64,000 nucleotides of DNA from Hyphomonadaceae bacterium. Its GTDB lineage: Bacteria; Pseudomonadota; Alphaproteobacteria; Caulobacterales; Aquidulcibacteraceae. The notes below the pieces were generated by a model that had not been told where the DNA came from, did no database searches, and worked only from the letters and a program-made list of their open reading frames with translations. The DNA is taken from NCBI GenBank assembly GCA_023384105.1, contig JAHDXR010000013.1, positions 52,232-116,231 on the forward strand, written 5' to 3'. Of the stretch, positions 41,570-49,921 are shown in pieces. The position numbers and the translations under genes were made by a program. The stretch's first letter is position 1; each line of letters opens with the position of its first letter.

Positions 41570-43032
41570 GAGTCCGGGGTCCAGATCGGCGAAAGGAAGC
41601 TGGCCAGCGGGTCGGCCAGCACCAGCAGCCACAGCGTCGCCGCAGCGCTCAGGATCACCGGCGCCGCGAGCAGGATCGAGGCGCCGTCCGGCTTCTTGAA
41701 TGCGTCCGTCGGCGCCTTGCCCGCCAGCGTGTTGGCCGCGAGCGGGCCGAGATGCGCGAACGTCAGCACCGCCGCGACGCCGACCAGCACCGCAGCCCAC
41801 ACCAGGCCAGCGCCCGCCGAGGCCGTGATCAGCCACAGTTTCGCCCATGCGCCGGAGAACGGCGGCATGCCGACCATGCTCGCGCACGCCAGCGCAAACC
41901 CCGCGAACGTCCACGGCATCACCCGGCCGAGGCCGACAAAATCGATCGCGGTGCGCCGCGCCGTCACCGCCGCCGTCGTGCCGAGCGCCATCGTCAGCGT
42001 CGTGGCGGCGCAGGCCAGCGCCACGATCTGCAGCGCCGCCGCGAACAGCCCGACCGGCAGCGCCACCAGCGCGCCCATCGCCACCGCCAGCGATTGCGCA
42101 ATGCACGAATACGCCAGGCGCTCGCGCACGTCCTGCCGCGACAGCGCGATCAGCGCGGCTGCGCACATCGAGACGCCGCTCAGCGCGATCAGGCCCAGCG
42201 CCGCGATCCGCGCTTCGCTCAGCGCCGGCCCGAACACGAACGCCGCCACCTTGATGAGGCCCACTCCGCCCGCCGGCAGAATGGCGACGCCCATGATCGT
42301 CACCAGCGCCGGATCCGGCGCGCGGCTCGCCGCCGGCAGCCACCGGTGCAGCGGCGGCACGGCCGCCATCGCCAGCCCCAGAACGAACAGCACCAGCAGG
42401 ATGTTCGCCGTCAGCGTGTTCACGCGTCCGGCCAGCACGCCGCCGGGCTGGAAGTCGAGCGCGCCGGCGATCGCGTAGGTCCAGATCATCGCCGGCAGGA
42501 ACAGCCCCATCGAGGCCGTCAGCAGAGTCGCCAGGAACGTCCGTCCCGCCCGCCGCGCCTCCTCGTCGCCGCGATGGGCGACCAGCGGAAACACGCACAG
42601 CGTCAGCGCCTGGTACGCGACGAAGAACGTGAACAGGTTGGCGGAGAACGCCACCGCCATGGTCGCCGCCACCGACAGCGCCGTGAACGCCATCAGCCGC
42701 GCCGGCGCCTTCTCCTGCGTCGCGCGCACCAGCCCCACGGCGTGCACGGCGTGCACGGCGCCCAATCCGGCGACGGTGGCGGCGACCAGCGCGCCGAGCG
42801 GCTCCACCGTGAACGCCAGATCGACGTTCGGCAGCGGCTCGGCCAACACGATCCGCGCCGCCTCCGCATTGGCCGCCGCGCTTATCAGCCGCGCCGCAAA
42901 CGCCGCCGTCAGCAGCGCGAAGCCGATGTGCATCATGTCGCGCAAGCCGGGCGGCCGCTGCAGCGACAGCACGAACGCCGCCTGCAGCACCGGCGCCAGC
43001 AAGGCGCCAAGCAGGGCGAACTGCGCGCTCAC
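41566..43032 (-). CDS. NuoM/MrpD-like subunit with altered key residues
   Basis: 488 residues with about 14 membrane helices, from a GTG at 43032 that overlaps the previous stop (GTGA). MrpD/NuoM features are ANLFTFFVAYQALTL (helix 5), AMAAVPPLHRWLPAA (helix 7), RQDVRERLAYSCIAQSL and MVGMPPFSGAWAKLW (helix 12). Compared with canonical members the helix-5 Glu is Gln141 and the helix-7 Lys is Met222, while the helix-12 Lys398 is kept. The second half-channel may therefore be intact and the first not (inference from eye alignment). Confidence 0.82.
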   Translation of the reverse strand: MSAQFALLGALLAPVLQAAFVLSLQRPPGLRDMMHIGFALLTAAFAARLISAAANAEAARIVLAEPLPNVDLAFTVEPLGALVAATVAGLGAVHAVHAVGLVRATQEKAPARLMAFTALSVAATMAVAFSANLFTFFVAYQALTLCVFPLVAHRGDEEARRAGRTFLATLLTASMGLFLPAMIWTYAIAGALDFQPGGVLAGRVNTLTANILLVLFVLGLAMAAVPPLHRWLPAASRAPDPALVTIMGVAILPAGGVGLIKVAAFVFGPALSEARIAALGLIALSGVSMCAAALIALSRQDVRERLAYSCIAQSLAVAMGALVALPVGLFAAALQIVALACAATTLTMALGTTAAVTARRTAIDFVGLGRVMPWTFAGFALACASMVGMPPFSGAWAKLWLITASAGAGLVWAAVLVGVAAVLTFAHLGPLAANTLAGKAPTDAFKKPDGASILLAAPVILSAAATLWLLVLADPLASFLSPIWTPDS

Positions 43033-44486
43033 CGCACGCTCCCGGCGATGTGCGCCGCCGCCGCGTCCGCCGCCGCCAGCAGCCCGGCGGGCGCAACGCC
43101 CAAACCGATCACGACGATCGACGCCGCGAGCATCGGCGCCATCGCCCAGCGCCAGACGTCGCGCGCGCCGGCGTACACCTCGCCCGCACGGCGGAAGTAG
43201 AGCCGCTCGATCAGCCGCCCGCCATAGAACACGCCCGCGAGCGAAGCGAAGATCACCGCGCCCGCCGCCCACCACCAGCCGGCGCCGACGCCGGCTTCGA
43301 CCAGCCGCCAGCGGCCGAGGAAGCCGAGCGTCAGCGGCGCGCCCATCAGGCTGACGGCGCCGGCCATGATCGCCGCACCCGCGAGCGGCGCGCGCCGTCC
43401 CAGGCCGTCGAGCGTCTCCAATGTCTGCACGCCGCCCGCGGCCGCGCCGCCGAACAACGCCAGCGCGGCGCCGGCGAACGCCGTCAGCTGCACCAGCGCC
43501 GCCGCGTAGCCCGCCGGCGACGCCAGCGCCACGCACAGTAGCACGCCGCCGGCCTGCGCGATGCCGGCATAGCCCGTCATGCGCCGCAGATTGTGCGAGC
43601 CGACAGCCTGCACCGAGCCGATCACCACGCTGGCGCCGCCCAGCACCGCGAGCGCGATCGAAACGCCTTCGCCGAACGCGAGCGACGGCAGCAGATAGGC
43701 CGCGAGCCGCACGATGACAGCGATGGCGCCGATCGCGCAGAGCACGCCCACGGCGAGCGCGCCCACCGCGTTCACGCGCCCCAGCACCGCGCCCATCCAC
43801 TCGTGCAGCGGCGCGACGCCCGCCTTCAGCGCGACGCCCAGCAGCACCAGTCCCGCCCCCAGCGCCGCCGCGTCGGCGCGCTCCACGTGCGCGGCCGCGA
43901 TTGCGGGCAAGTCGAGCGCGCCGGCGCCGTGATGGAGCAGGCCCGCGCCGAGCACGAACATCGCGCCGCCCACGCCGCCCGCGCCCAGCATGCGCAGCGC
44001 TCCGTTCAATGCGGCGCGCTGTGCGCTCATCGCCACGAGGCCGACGCTCGCCAGCCACGCCGTCTCCACCGCGATCAGAACGCCGACAAGGTCGCGCGCC
44101 ATTAGCGCGCCGATCCAGCCCGCCGCCGTCAGCAGCAGCAAGGCCAGCGCGAACGGCGCCGCGCGGCGCTCATAATCTCCCAGACTCGCGCCCGCCGCCA
44201 TGACCGCCAGCACCGCCACGCCTGCGAGCAGCGCGCCTGCAAACGCGCCCACGCCATCGGGAAACAGCGCCGCGCCTTCGATCGTCAAAACGATCTCGCC
44301 GTCCGTCAGCAGGCGCAGCGCCATGTCCGACGCGAACGCGGCGCTCGCCAGCGCGGCGGCGAGCGCGATGAACCAGCTCAATCGCGGCCCCGCGCCCGCT
44401 ATCGCAAGCGCCGCGCCGATCACGAGCGTGCTCAAGCTCAGCAGCGGCGCATGGGTGCGCGCCAGGTCGAGAAGGGCCGCGATCAC
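43029..44486 (-). CDS. MrpD/NuoN-like proton-translocating antiporter subunit
   Basis: 485 residues with about 14 membrane helices from a GTG at 44486, overlapping the mrpC-like stop (GTGA). It keeps the main proton-path residues: Glu141 (LVGVLIAVETAW), Lys221 and His228 (GVALKAGVAPLHEW), Arg260; the helix-12 Lys appears as Arg392 (GFLGRWRL). HNLRRMTGYAGIAQAGG is the usual helix-10 block. It occupies the MrpD/MbhH position behind the mrpC-like gene and is the most canonical of the three antiporter-like subunits. Confidence 0.87.
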   Translation of the reverse strand: MIAALLDLARTHAPLLSLSTLVIGAALAIAGAGPRLSWFIALAAALASAAFASDMALRLLTDGEIVLTIEGAALFPDGVGAFAGALLAGVAVLAVMAAGASLGDYERRAAPFALALLLLTAAGWIGALMARDLVGVLIAVETAWLASVGLVAMSAQRAALNGALRMLGAGGVGGAMFVLGAGLLHHGAGALDLPAIAAAHVERADAAALGAGLVLLGVALKAGVAPLHEWMGAVLGRVNAVGALAVGVLCAIGAIAVIVRLAAYLLPSLAFGEGVSIALAVLGGASVVIGSVQAVGSHNLRRMTGYAGIAQAGGVLLCVALASPAGYAAALVQLTAFAGAALALFGGAAAGGVQTLETLDGLGRRAPLAGAAIMAGAVSLMGAPLTLGFLGRWRLVEAGVGAGWWWAAGAVIFASLAGVFYGGRLIERLYFRRAGEVYAGARDVWRWAMAPMLAASIVVIGLGVAPAGLLAAADAAAAHIAGSVR

Positions 44487-44812
44487 GGCGCACGCTCCGA
44501 CGCTTCGTCCTGCCTGTCGGCCTGATCGAGTTCCGGCGCCTCGATGGCGCCGTACGCCTCCTGCAGCCGCACCGCGAGCGCAACGCCGGCCGCCACTGTC
44601 GCGAACACGATCGCCACCGCCCCGCCCAGCAGCGCGTCCGGCGCGCCGAGCGCCGCGGCGGCGACCATCGCGCCGGCCATCGCCGCCACAAGCCCCGCGA
44701 GCCGCTTGATCGCATTGCCCGACACCCACGCAGCGACGGCGCCGAACGCCGTCAGCGCAATCGCGGCGGCGACGATGAGGCGGATGGTCAGCGCCTCGGG
44801 CGTCATTGCCAT
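44483..44812 (-). CDS. MrpC/NuoK-like subunit
   Basis: 109 residues with three hydrophobic helices (about 10-30, 36-57, 62-82), the MrpC/NuoK layout, and the family-like GNAIKRLAGLVAAMAGA. The C-terminal tail is acidic and soluble. An ATG at 44806 overlapping the preceding stop is an alternative start. The charged residues of NuoK helices are not evident, as in other MrpC proteins. It lies in the expected order after mrpB and before the first mrpD-like gene. Confidence 0.78.
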   Translation of the reverse strand: MAMTPEALTIRLIVAAAIALTAFGAVAAWVSGNAIKRLAGLVAAMAGAMVAAAALGAPDALLGGAVAIVFATVAAGVALAVRLQEAYGAIEAPELDQADRQDEASERAP

Positions 44813-45192
44813 CCCGCGTCACGCAGCATCGACGCCCGCCCGAACAGCACCTGCACCGCAAGCGCCGCCGCAGCCGCCGCCGCCGCGAACAAGCCGCCCT
44901 CGACGAGACGCGCCGCATACGTCCAGCCGGGCGCGCCCGCGCCTGCGACAGCCGCCACGACGCCCGCAACCATGACCAGCCGAAGCGCCGCCGGCGGAAA
45001 TGCCGCGCGCGAAGCGCCTGCGCCGAACACCAGCGCATGCAGCACGACCGCCAGCGCGAACGCCGCGCCGGCGATCAGACCGACGCCCGCCCCCGGCGGA
45101 TGCCCCGCCAGGATCGTCAGCGCAAACAGCGCGATCACCGGCGCATAAAGCCGCGCCGCGGCGCTGATGACGATCTGCGCGCCCGGCTTCAC
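44803..45192 (-). CDS. MrpB (MnhB)-like subunit
   Basis: 129 residues with four hydrophobic helices. The N-terminal half reads ARLYAPVIALFALTILAGH then PPGAGVGLIAGAAFALA, corresponding to the MnhB pattern LLLFALYLLLHGHNxPGGGF-xxG. The GTG start at 45192 overlaps the preceding stop (GTGA). It occupies the MbhF/MrpB position of the module. Confidence 0.8.
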   Translation of the reverse strand: MKPGAQIVISAAARLYAPVIALFALTILAGHPPGAGVGLIAGAAFALAVVLHALVFGAGASRAAFPPAALRLVMVAGVVAAVAGAGAPGWTYAARLVEGGLFAAAAAAAALAVQVLFGRASMLRDAGWQ

Positions 45193-45617
45193 CGCTCAAG
45201 CTCCGAACCGCGCAACGCGCCGCGTTCGCCGAACCCGAGCAAGCCGACGCACGTCGCGCCTGCGACGAGCACCAGCGGCGCAAGCCAGAATCCTATTGCG
45301 CCCGGCGCGTCGCCGGAGGCCGCCGCCGCAGGCGCCTCCAGATCGGGCAGCGCCAGCAGCAGCACGCCGCCGGCCAGGGCCGCCGCCGCCAGGCTGGCCC
45401 ACGGCGCGCCCTTGCGCAGCGTCTTCGCCGCCCGCGCGCTCAGCAGCATGGCGCCCAGCAGCAGCAGCGGCGCCCACGCCGCGATGACGAGCGCAGCGCC
45501 CAGCCCCGCCTCGCCGGCGCCGAGGCTGAGCAACGCCGCCGCGATCAGCGCGCCGAACGCCGCCAGATGCATGCACAGCGCAAACAGCGAGCGCGCCGTC
45601 AGCGCCGCGAACGCCAC
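45189..45617 (-). CDS. MbhD/DUF4040-like (MrpA C-terminal-like) membrane subunit
   Basis: 142 residues from a GTG at 45617, with about four hydrophobic helices (ARSLFALCMHLAAFGALIAA, EAGLGAALVIAAWAPLLLLG and others). In Mrp complexes this part is the MrpA C-terminus; in Mbh complexes it is the separate MbhD/E. The frame stays open upstream to a CTG at 45674 that overlaps the MrpG stop (CTGA), and a hydrophobic helix is encoded between, so translation may really begin there. Assignment rests on position and hydrophobic pattern. Confidence 0.65.
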   Translation of the reverse strand: MAFAALTARSLFALCMHLAAFGALIAAALLSLGAGEAGLGAALVIAAWAPLLLLGAMLLSARAAKTLRKGAPWASLAAAALAGGVLLLALPDLEAPAAAASGDAPGAIGFWLAPLVLVAGATCVGLLGFGERGALRGSELER

Positions 45618-45670
45618 AACGATTGCAGCGCACGCCAGCGCCAGCGCAAACCACGAAGAGGCGAGCGTGC

Positions 45671-46030
45671 TCAGGGCTTGCTCTCCAGGCGCTGGGCGCC
45701 GGGGCGCGGCGCCGTGTAACGGCCGGTGATCGGAGCGATGCCGCCCGCATGCGCGGAAGCGGCGACAAGGTGTGCGAACAGCGGCGCGAGCACCGCGATC
45801 AGCAGCGCCAGCATTAGCACCCGCACCGCAATCGCCCAGTCAGGCGCCATGATCGCGAGACCGACCAGGAAGATCACGGCGCCCGGACCGTCGGAAACAC
45901 TGGCGGCGTGCAGCCGCGTGAACACGTCCGGAAACCGCAGTAGCCCCAGCGCGCCACCCAGGACGAGCGCCAACCCGATCACCGCAACGATCACGCCAAA
46001 GCCGACGCGGATCGCCGTCATTGCATCCAT
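45671..46030 (-). CDS. MrpG (MnhG/PhaG) subunit
   Basis: 119 residues with three membrane helices. The family motif GLLRFPDVFTRLHAASVSDG corresponds to the MrpG/PhaG GLLRLPDxYTRLHAAT block and is unambiguous. The start overlaps the MrpF stop by one base (TGATG). MrpE, F and G together form the small-subunit end of Mrp antiporters and of Mbh (MbhA, B, C). Confidence 0.9.
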   Translation of the reverse strand: MDAMTAIRVGFGVIVAVIGLALVLGGALGLLRFPDVFTRLHAASVSDGPGAVIFLVGLAIMAPDWAIAVRVLMLALLIAVLAPLFAHLVAASAHAGGIAPITGRYTAPRPGAQRLESKP

Positions 46031-46317
46031 CACGCATCCTCCAGCGGGCGCGCCAACGGCGCCTGGAAGGTGTTGGTCCTGAAAATCTTGAGCGCCGCCG
46101 TCATCACCACGAGCGCGCCGAACACGAGCGCGAACGCCGCGTCGATCCACACGCTCTCGCCGGCCGCAACGGCGATCGCCGCGCAGATCAGCGCGGCGCG
46201 CAGCACGATGCTCTTCGCCGCCAGCGCGCGATCGTGCAGCGTCGGTCCGGTCAGCAGGCGCAGCAACGCCAGCAAGAGCAGAGCCGCGGCGCCGGCGCCG
46301 AGTGCGAGCGCGATCAT
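46030..46317 (-). CDS. MrpF (MnhF/PhaF) subunit
   Basis: 95 residues with three membrane helices, showing LRLLTGPTLHDRALAAKSIV and VWIDAAFALVFGALVV, equivalent to the MrpF GPTxxDRVxALD and LDVAL blocks with both Asp residues kept. The start overlaps the MrpE stop (ATGA). It is part of the E-F-G trio that opens the module. Confidence 0.9.
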   Translation of the reverse strand: MIALALGAGAAALLLLALLRLLTGPTLHDRALAAKSIVLRAALICAAIAVAAGESVWIDAAFALVFGALVVMTAALKIFRTNTFQAPLARPLEDA

Positions 46318-46784
46318 GACGCACCGCCTTGCCGCACGCCGACAACGCGCTCGAGCCGGCCGAGATCGGCGGCGTCGACCGCGTCCTCGTCCATGACGTG
46401 AACGAGGATGCCTTCGGCGTCGGTCTCCGCGACGACCATGCCCGGCGCCGAACTCAGGAGCCCCGCGAAGTCCGCGCGCTCTCCGCCCTGCCCGCGCGTT
46501 CTGATGCGCACCAGGCCCGGCCTTAGCGCGACATCGGCCGCGAGCGCCGCCCGCATCGTCGCCAGCGCGCCGGCGACCACCGCGCCCATCCGCGCCGCCG
46601 TCGCCAGCGCCGCGCGCGGCGCGCGCGTGAAGGCGCCGCCGCTGCCGCCCGCGCGCCATGCGAGCGCGGCGCACAACAGCGCCGCGCCCAAGCCGAGGAG
46701 CAAATCGAGCACGCCGCCGACACGCAGCGTCGCCAAGAACCAAAGCGAAATGAGACCCAGCAGCATGGCTGCGGCGTGAAGCAT
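46314..46784 (-). CDS. MrpE (MnhE) subunit, first gene of the Mrp/Mbh-like module
   Basis: 156 residues from the ATG at 46784, with GGAGAGG seven bases upstream. Two to three N-terminal helices are followed by the cytosolic MnhE domain: DVALRPGLVRIRTRG, LLSSAPGMVVAETDAEGILV, HVMDEDAVDAADLGRLE. An upstream TTG would add two residues only. No promoter is obvious in the 80-base gap to the DUF2336 gene on the right. Confidence 0.87.
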   Translation of the reverse strand: MLHAAAMLLGLISLWFLATLRVGGVLDLLLGLGAALLCAALAWRAGGSGGAFTRAPRAALATAARMGAVVAGALATMRAALAADVALRPGLVRIRTRGQGGERADFAGLLSSAPGMVVAETDAEGILVHVMDEDAVDAADLGRLERVVGVRQGGAS

Positions 46785-46866
46785 GACCAAGCCTCTCCGC
46801 GCCGACGCGCGCGGTTCAGGCTTAGCCGCGCGGCGACGGATTCGCCAGCCGAGCGCGCCGCTTTAC

Positions 46867-48087
46867 TCAGACGTTGCGATTGAACAACAACGTGGCGTTC
46901 CGTCGCGCCAACGACAGCTCGCCGTCCGGATCCTCGAAGCCGGCGCGCTCGATGTTCACCGCATCGGCGGTGAACGACCAGTTCCAGTACCGCAACACCG
47001 TCTGCGCCTTGGCCGTCGCCAAAGTGTCAAACACATAGAGCGAGCGGCCCAGCGGATTGTCGGTCGAATCCGGATCGCCGTGGGGCCGGCCAAGCGCGCG
47101 CCAGAAGGCGATCATCAGCGGCCGCTTCAGGCCCACCGCCTTGCAGAACACGCCGATCGCCTCGCCGCCGGCGTCGGAGAAGATTTGCGTCGCGGTCGTC
47201 GGCTTAATGCCGGCGAGATGGGCGATCTCGTGGATCAGCGCACGGTCGACGCCGCGTTCGGCCGCCGCCAGCGCGCCTTCGAGCGAACCATAGGGGCTTT
47301 GCGCCGCCGCGGCGCGATTGCGCTGGCGGCGCTCCACGACCTGCAGCGTCTTGCGCGTGTCGACATCGGCCCAGCCTTCCGCCGCGGCGAGCTTGAACAC
47401 GTCGCCCAGCTCCTGGATCAGCACATTCCGGTCGACGGCGAAGCGGCGCAGAATCTGCAGCCGCGCTTCAAATCCCGCCCACCAGAACAGCACCAGCGCC
47501 TGCGTCGGCCGTATTTCCGTGCGCGAAACGAGCAGCGGCGGCAAGGACGGCGCCTGCCGCGAACGCGCAACGATCAGGTCCACGCCCTGCGTTGACAAGC
47601 GCGCGCCCTGGTTCTTGAGCACGGCTTCCATCGTCTGCGTGTCGCCGGTCTGCACCAGCGCGTCGGTGACGGATTCGCTCAAGCGGCGCCGGCGCGCGAT
47701 CGCCAGCCAATGCGCCGGCACGCCGGCCCGCACCGTCGCGACCAGGTCGGAATCGTCAAACCCCGGACCGGATTCCAGCAGCGGCGCCGCCACTGTGATC
47801 TCGTCGCGCGCCAGGTAGCGCAGCAGCGCCTTGGGCGCGTCCGTCACCCGGACCAGCCCCAAGGCGCAGCGGCGGCGCAGCTCGACATTGCTGGTGCGCA
47901 ACAAGCCCACGAGAATGTCCGCCGCCAGCTGGCGCTCGTAGGCGGGGATGCGGCTCTCCGGCCACGACACCACCTCGCACAGCCGCGACACCAGCACGGC
48001 CCGCGCCTGCGTGGGCTGCTCCACCGTCAGCTCCAGCGGAGCCAGCGGCTCCGCCGTTTCCGGCCGAGGTTGATTCGAGGCTGCCAT
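46867..48087 (-). CDS. DUF2336 domain-containing protein (second copy)
   Basis: 406 residues from the ATG at 48087 (MAASNQPRPETAEPLAPLEL). Helical-repeat protein with RRRCALGLVRVTDAPKALLR, DEITVAAPLLESGPGFDD, and a C-terminal part (NRAAAAQSPYGSLEGALAAA, VGLKRPLMIAFWRALGRP) matching DUF2336, without membrane or signal segments. The open frame continues upstream but would overlap the divergent MFS gene. It resembles the protein at 30526-31617 in fold but is clearly diverged. It lies immediately upstream of the Mrp/Mbh-like module and may share its transcript. Confidence 0.83.
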   Translation of the reverse strand: MAASNQPRPETAEPLAPLELTVEQPTQARAVLVSRLCEVVSWPESRIPAYERQLAADILVGLLRTSNVELRRRCALGLVRVTDAPKALLRYLARDEITVAAPLLESGPGFDDSDLVATVRAGVPAHWLAIARRRRLSESVTDALVQTGDTQTMEAVLKNQGARLSTQGVDLIVARSRQAPSLPPLLVSRTEIRPTQALVLFWWAGFEARLQILRRFAVDRNVLIQELGDVFKLAAAEGWADVDTRKTLQVVERRQRNRAAAAQSPYGSLEGALAAAERGVDRALIHEIAHLAGIKPTTATQIFSDAGGEAIGVFCKAVGLKRPLMIAFWRALGRPHGDPDSTDNPLGRSLYVFDTLATAKAQTVLRYWNWSFTADAVNIERAGFEDPDGELSLARRNATLLFNRNV

Positions 48088-48166
48088 TTGGCCGAAGGTC
48101 AGCACGCGCGGCGTTAATCTGTCGTCAACGGGCGGCGGCGCTGGCTGTCGCGATAAGGCAGGGCGA

Positions 48167-49480
48167 ATGGACTCGGGACGGGAACGCGGCAAGCTGAGCC
48201 TGTACGGCGTCGTGCCGGAGCTCAACTTCTACTACCTCCTGGTTGCGCTCTATTTCTTCGCCTTCGGGATGCAGTTCGTTCTGTTCCCGTCGCTGGTCGC
48301 GTTCGTGCTCGGCGCGACGCCCGCCGGCGTCGGCCTCGCGCAGTCGGCGCTGTCGGCGCCGCTGTTTTGCCTGCTGTTGTTCGGCGGCCTGCTGGCCGAA
48401 CGCGCCCGCGCCGGCCCGACGCTGGCCAAGCTGCACCTGGCCTTCGCTTTCGCCTCGATCGGGCTTGCCGCGGTCATCGCCGCCGGCGCGCTCACCTACT
48501 CGGTCCTGATCGGCTATGCGATCGTCGTCGGCGCCTGCGCCGCCTTCATGATGCCGGTGCGCGACGCGGCGCTGAACGGCGTCGTGCTGCGCGAAACGAG
48601 CCGCGGCCGCTACACCTCGATCGCCACCGCCGCCGCGGTCACCACCGCCGTGCAGATCGGCGCGCAGATCGGCGGGATTCTCGTCGCGCGCTTCGCCGGC
48701 GCCAATCCGGCGCCCTTTCTTGCGATCCAGGCGCTGGTGCTGAGCCTCGGCGCCGCGGTCTCGCTCGGCCTGCAGGACGCGAAACCGTCCACCGGCGCGG
48801 CGCACACGGTGCGCGGCGCGCTGCGCGACATGCGCGAAGGGCTGGTCTATTCGTTCAAGAACTCGATCATGTCGCCGATGCTGATCTCGGCCACCTATGT
48901 GGGCGTGTTCGTGATCGGCTCGTTCCAGGTGCTGTTCCCGCTGATCGTCCGCGATCACTACGGCGGCTCGGCGCAAGCACAGGCCGGCCAGCTCGGCACG
49001 CTGTTCGCCTGCTTCTGGTTCGCCTCGTTCGTCTCGGCGGTGATCCTGAGCCGCATGAAGCCGCTCAAGCGTCCGGGCCGCGCGCTCGTGGCCTCGCACC
49101 TCATCAGCGCGGCGATGCTCGGCACTTTCGCGTTCGACAAGTCTTTTGGCGCGTTCATCGCCATCGTGACCGTTTGGGGCCTGGCTTCCGGAGTCGCCAT
49201 CTCGATGAGCCGCACCATCACCCAGGGCGCCGCCGAGCCGCGCTATCTCGGGCGCGTGCTCGCCGTCTATTCGATGGGCTTCATGGGCGGCGCGCCGATC
49301 GGCTCGGCCCTTGTCGGCGTCGCCGCGAGCCAGTTGGGGCCGCGGGCGGCGGCGCTGATCCCGGCGGGGGGACTAGCGCTCGCCGCTGTCGCTCTCGCCC
49401 TGCTCACGCCGCTCTGGCGCTACGTGCAGGAGCACCAACCGCAGGTCAGCGATTCCGGCGATTGTTCGAACGCGCGTTGA
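48167..49480 (+). CDS. Major facilitator superfamily transporter
   Basis: 437 residues with about 12 membrane helices from the ATG at 48167. The N-terminal domain has the loop-2 variant GGLLAERARAGPTLAKLH, and a central cytosolic loop (about 200-225, RDMREGLVYSFKNSIM) precedes the second six-helix bundle. The pattern resembles the enterobactin-exporter EntS-like/MFS_3 branch, which exports siderophores or drugs; the substrate is unknown. Near the Ton genes, an iron link is tempting but unsupported. It is divergent from DUF2336. Confidence 0.85.
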   Translation: MDSGRERGKLSLYGVVPELNFYYLLVALYFFAFGMQFVLFPSLVAFVLGATPAGVGLAQSALSAPLFCLLLFGGLLAERARAGPTLAKLHLAFAFASIGLAAVIAAGALTYSVLIGYAIVVGACAAFMMPVRDAALNGVVLRETSRGRYTSIATAAAVTTAVQIGAQIGGILVARFAGANPAPFLAIQALVLSLGAAVSLGLQDAKPSTGAAHTVRGALRDMREGLVYSFKNSIMSPMLISATYVGVFVIGSFQVLFPLIVRDHYGGSAQAQAGQLGTLFACFWFASFVSAVILSRMKPLKRPGRALVASHLISAAMLGTFAFDKSFGAFIAIVTVWGLASGVAISMSRTITQGAAEPRYLGRVLAVYSMGFMGGAPIGSALVGVAASQLGPRAAALIPAGGLALAAVALALLTPLWRYVQEHQPQVSDSGDCSNAR

Positions 49481-49820
49481 ATTCCTCAACCTCGGCGTTC
49501 CAGCTGTTCAGATACTCGGTCGCGTTCTGCACGACCGCGTTGTGAGCGTTCACCGTCGCCTCAAGCTGCGCGCGCATCGCTGCGATGTCCGCCTGGCAGC
49601 CTTGGCGCTTGGCGTCGAGCGCGGTGCGCCACGCCTGAATGCTCTCGGTGGTCTGCGCCATTTGCTCGCGCGTCGCCGTTGCGCCGTCGACGGTCGCCGG
49701 CGCCGGCTCAAATCCCTGGCAGCTTGCCGGAATCTCCGGCGCGGCGGCGGGGGTCGTCTGCGCCATCGCCGGGGTGGCGAGCAGAACCGCCGCTGCAGCG
49801 GCGCCGATCATGAGCTTCAT
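49446..49820 (-). CDS. Small secreted helical protein of unknown function
   Basis: 124 residues from the ATG at 49820, with AGGAG at proper spacing. A signal peptide (MKLMIGAAAAAVLLATPAMA, cleavage before QTT) is followed by a mature helical region with a Cys pair (ASCQGF and RQGCQAD), about 60 residues apart, then an Asn/Arg-rich tail. It resembles small periplasmic proteins with a single coiled hairpin. It overlaps the convergent MFS gene by 35 bases at the 3-prime ends. Confidence 0.75.
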   Translation of the reverse strand: MKLMIGAAAAAVLLATPAMAQTTPAAAPEIPASCQGFEPAPATVDGATATREQMAQTTESIQAWRTALDAKRQGCQADIAAMRAQLEATVNAHNAVVQNATEYLNSWNAEVEEFNARSNNRRNR

Positions 49821-49921
49821 CAATTCCATCTCCTGTCCCAGTAGGCCGGACAAATCCCCTCGTCCGGCGGCATGTGCTGGCCAAACGCGGCCAAAATGCG
49901 GTTGAGCGAGGCTCTATAGCG

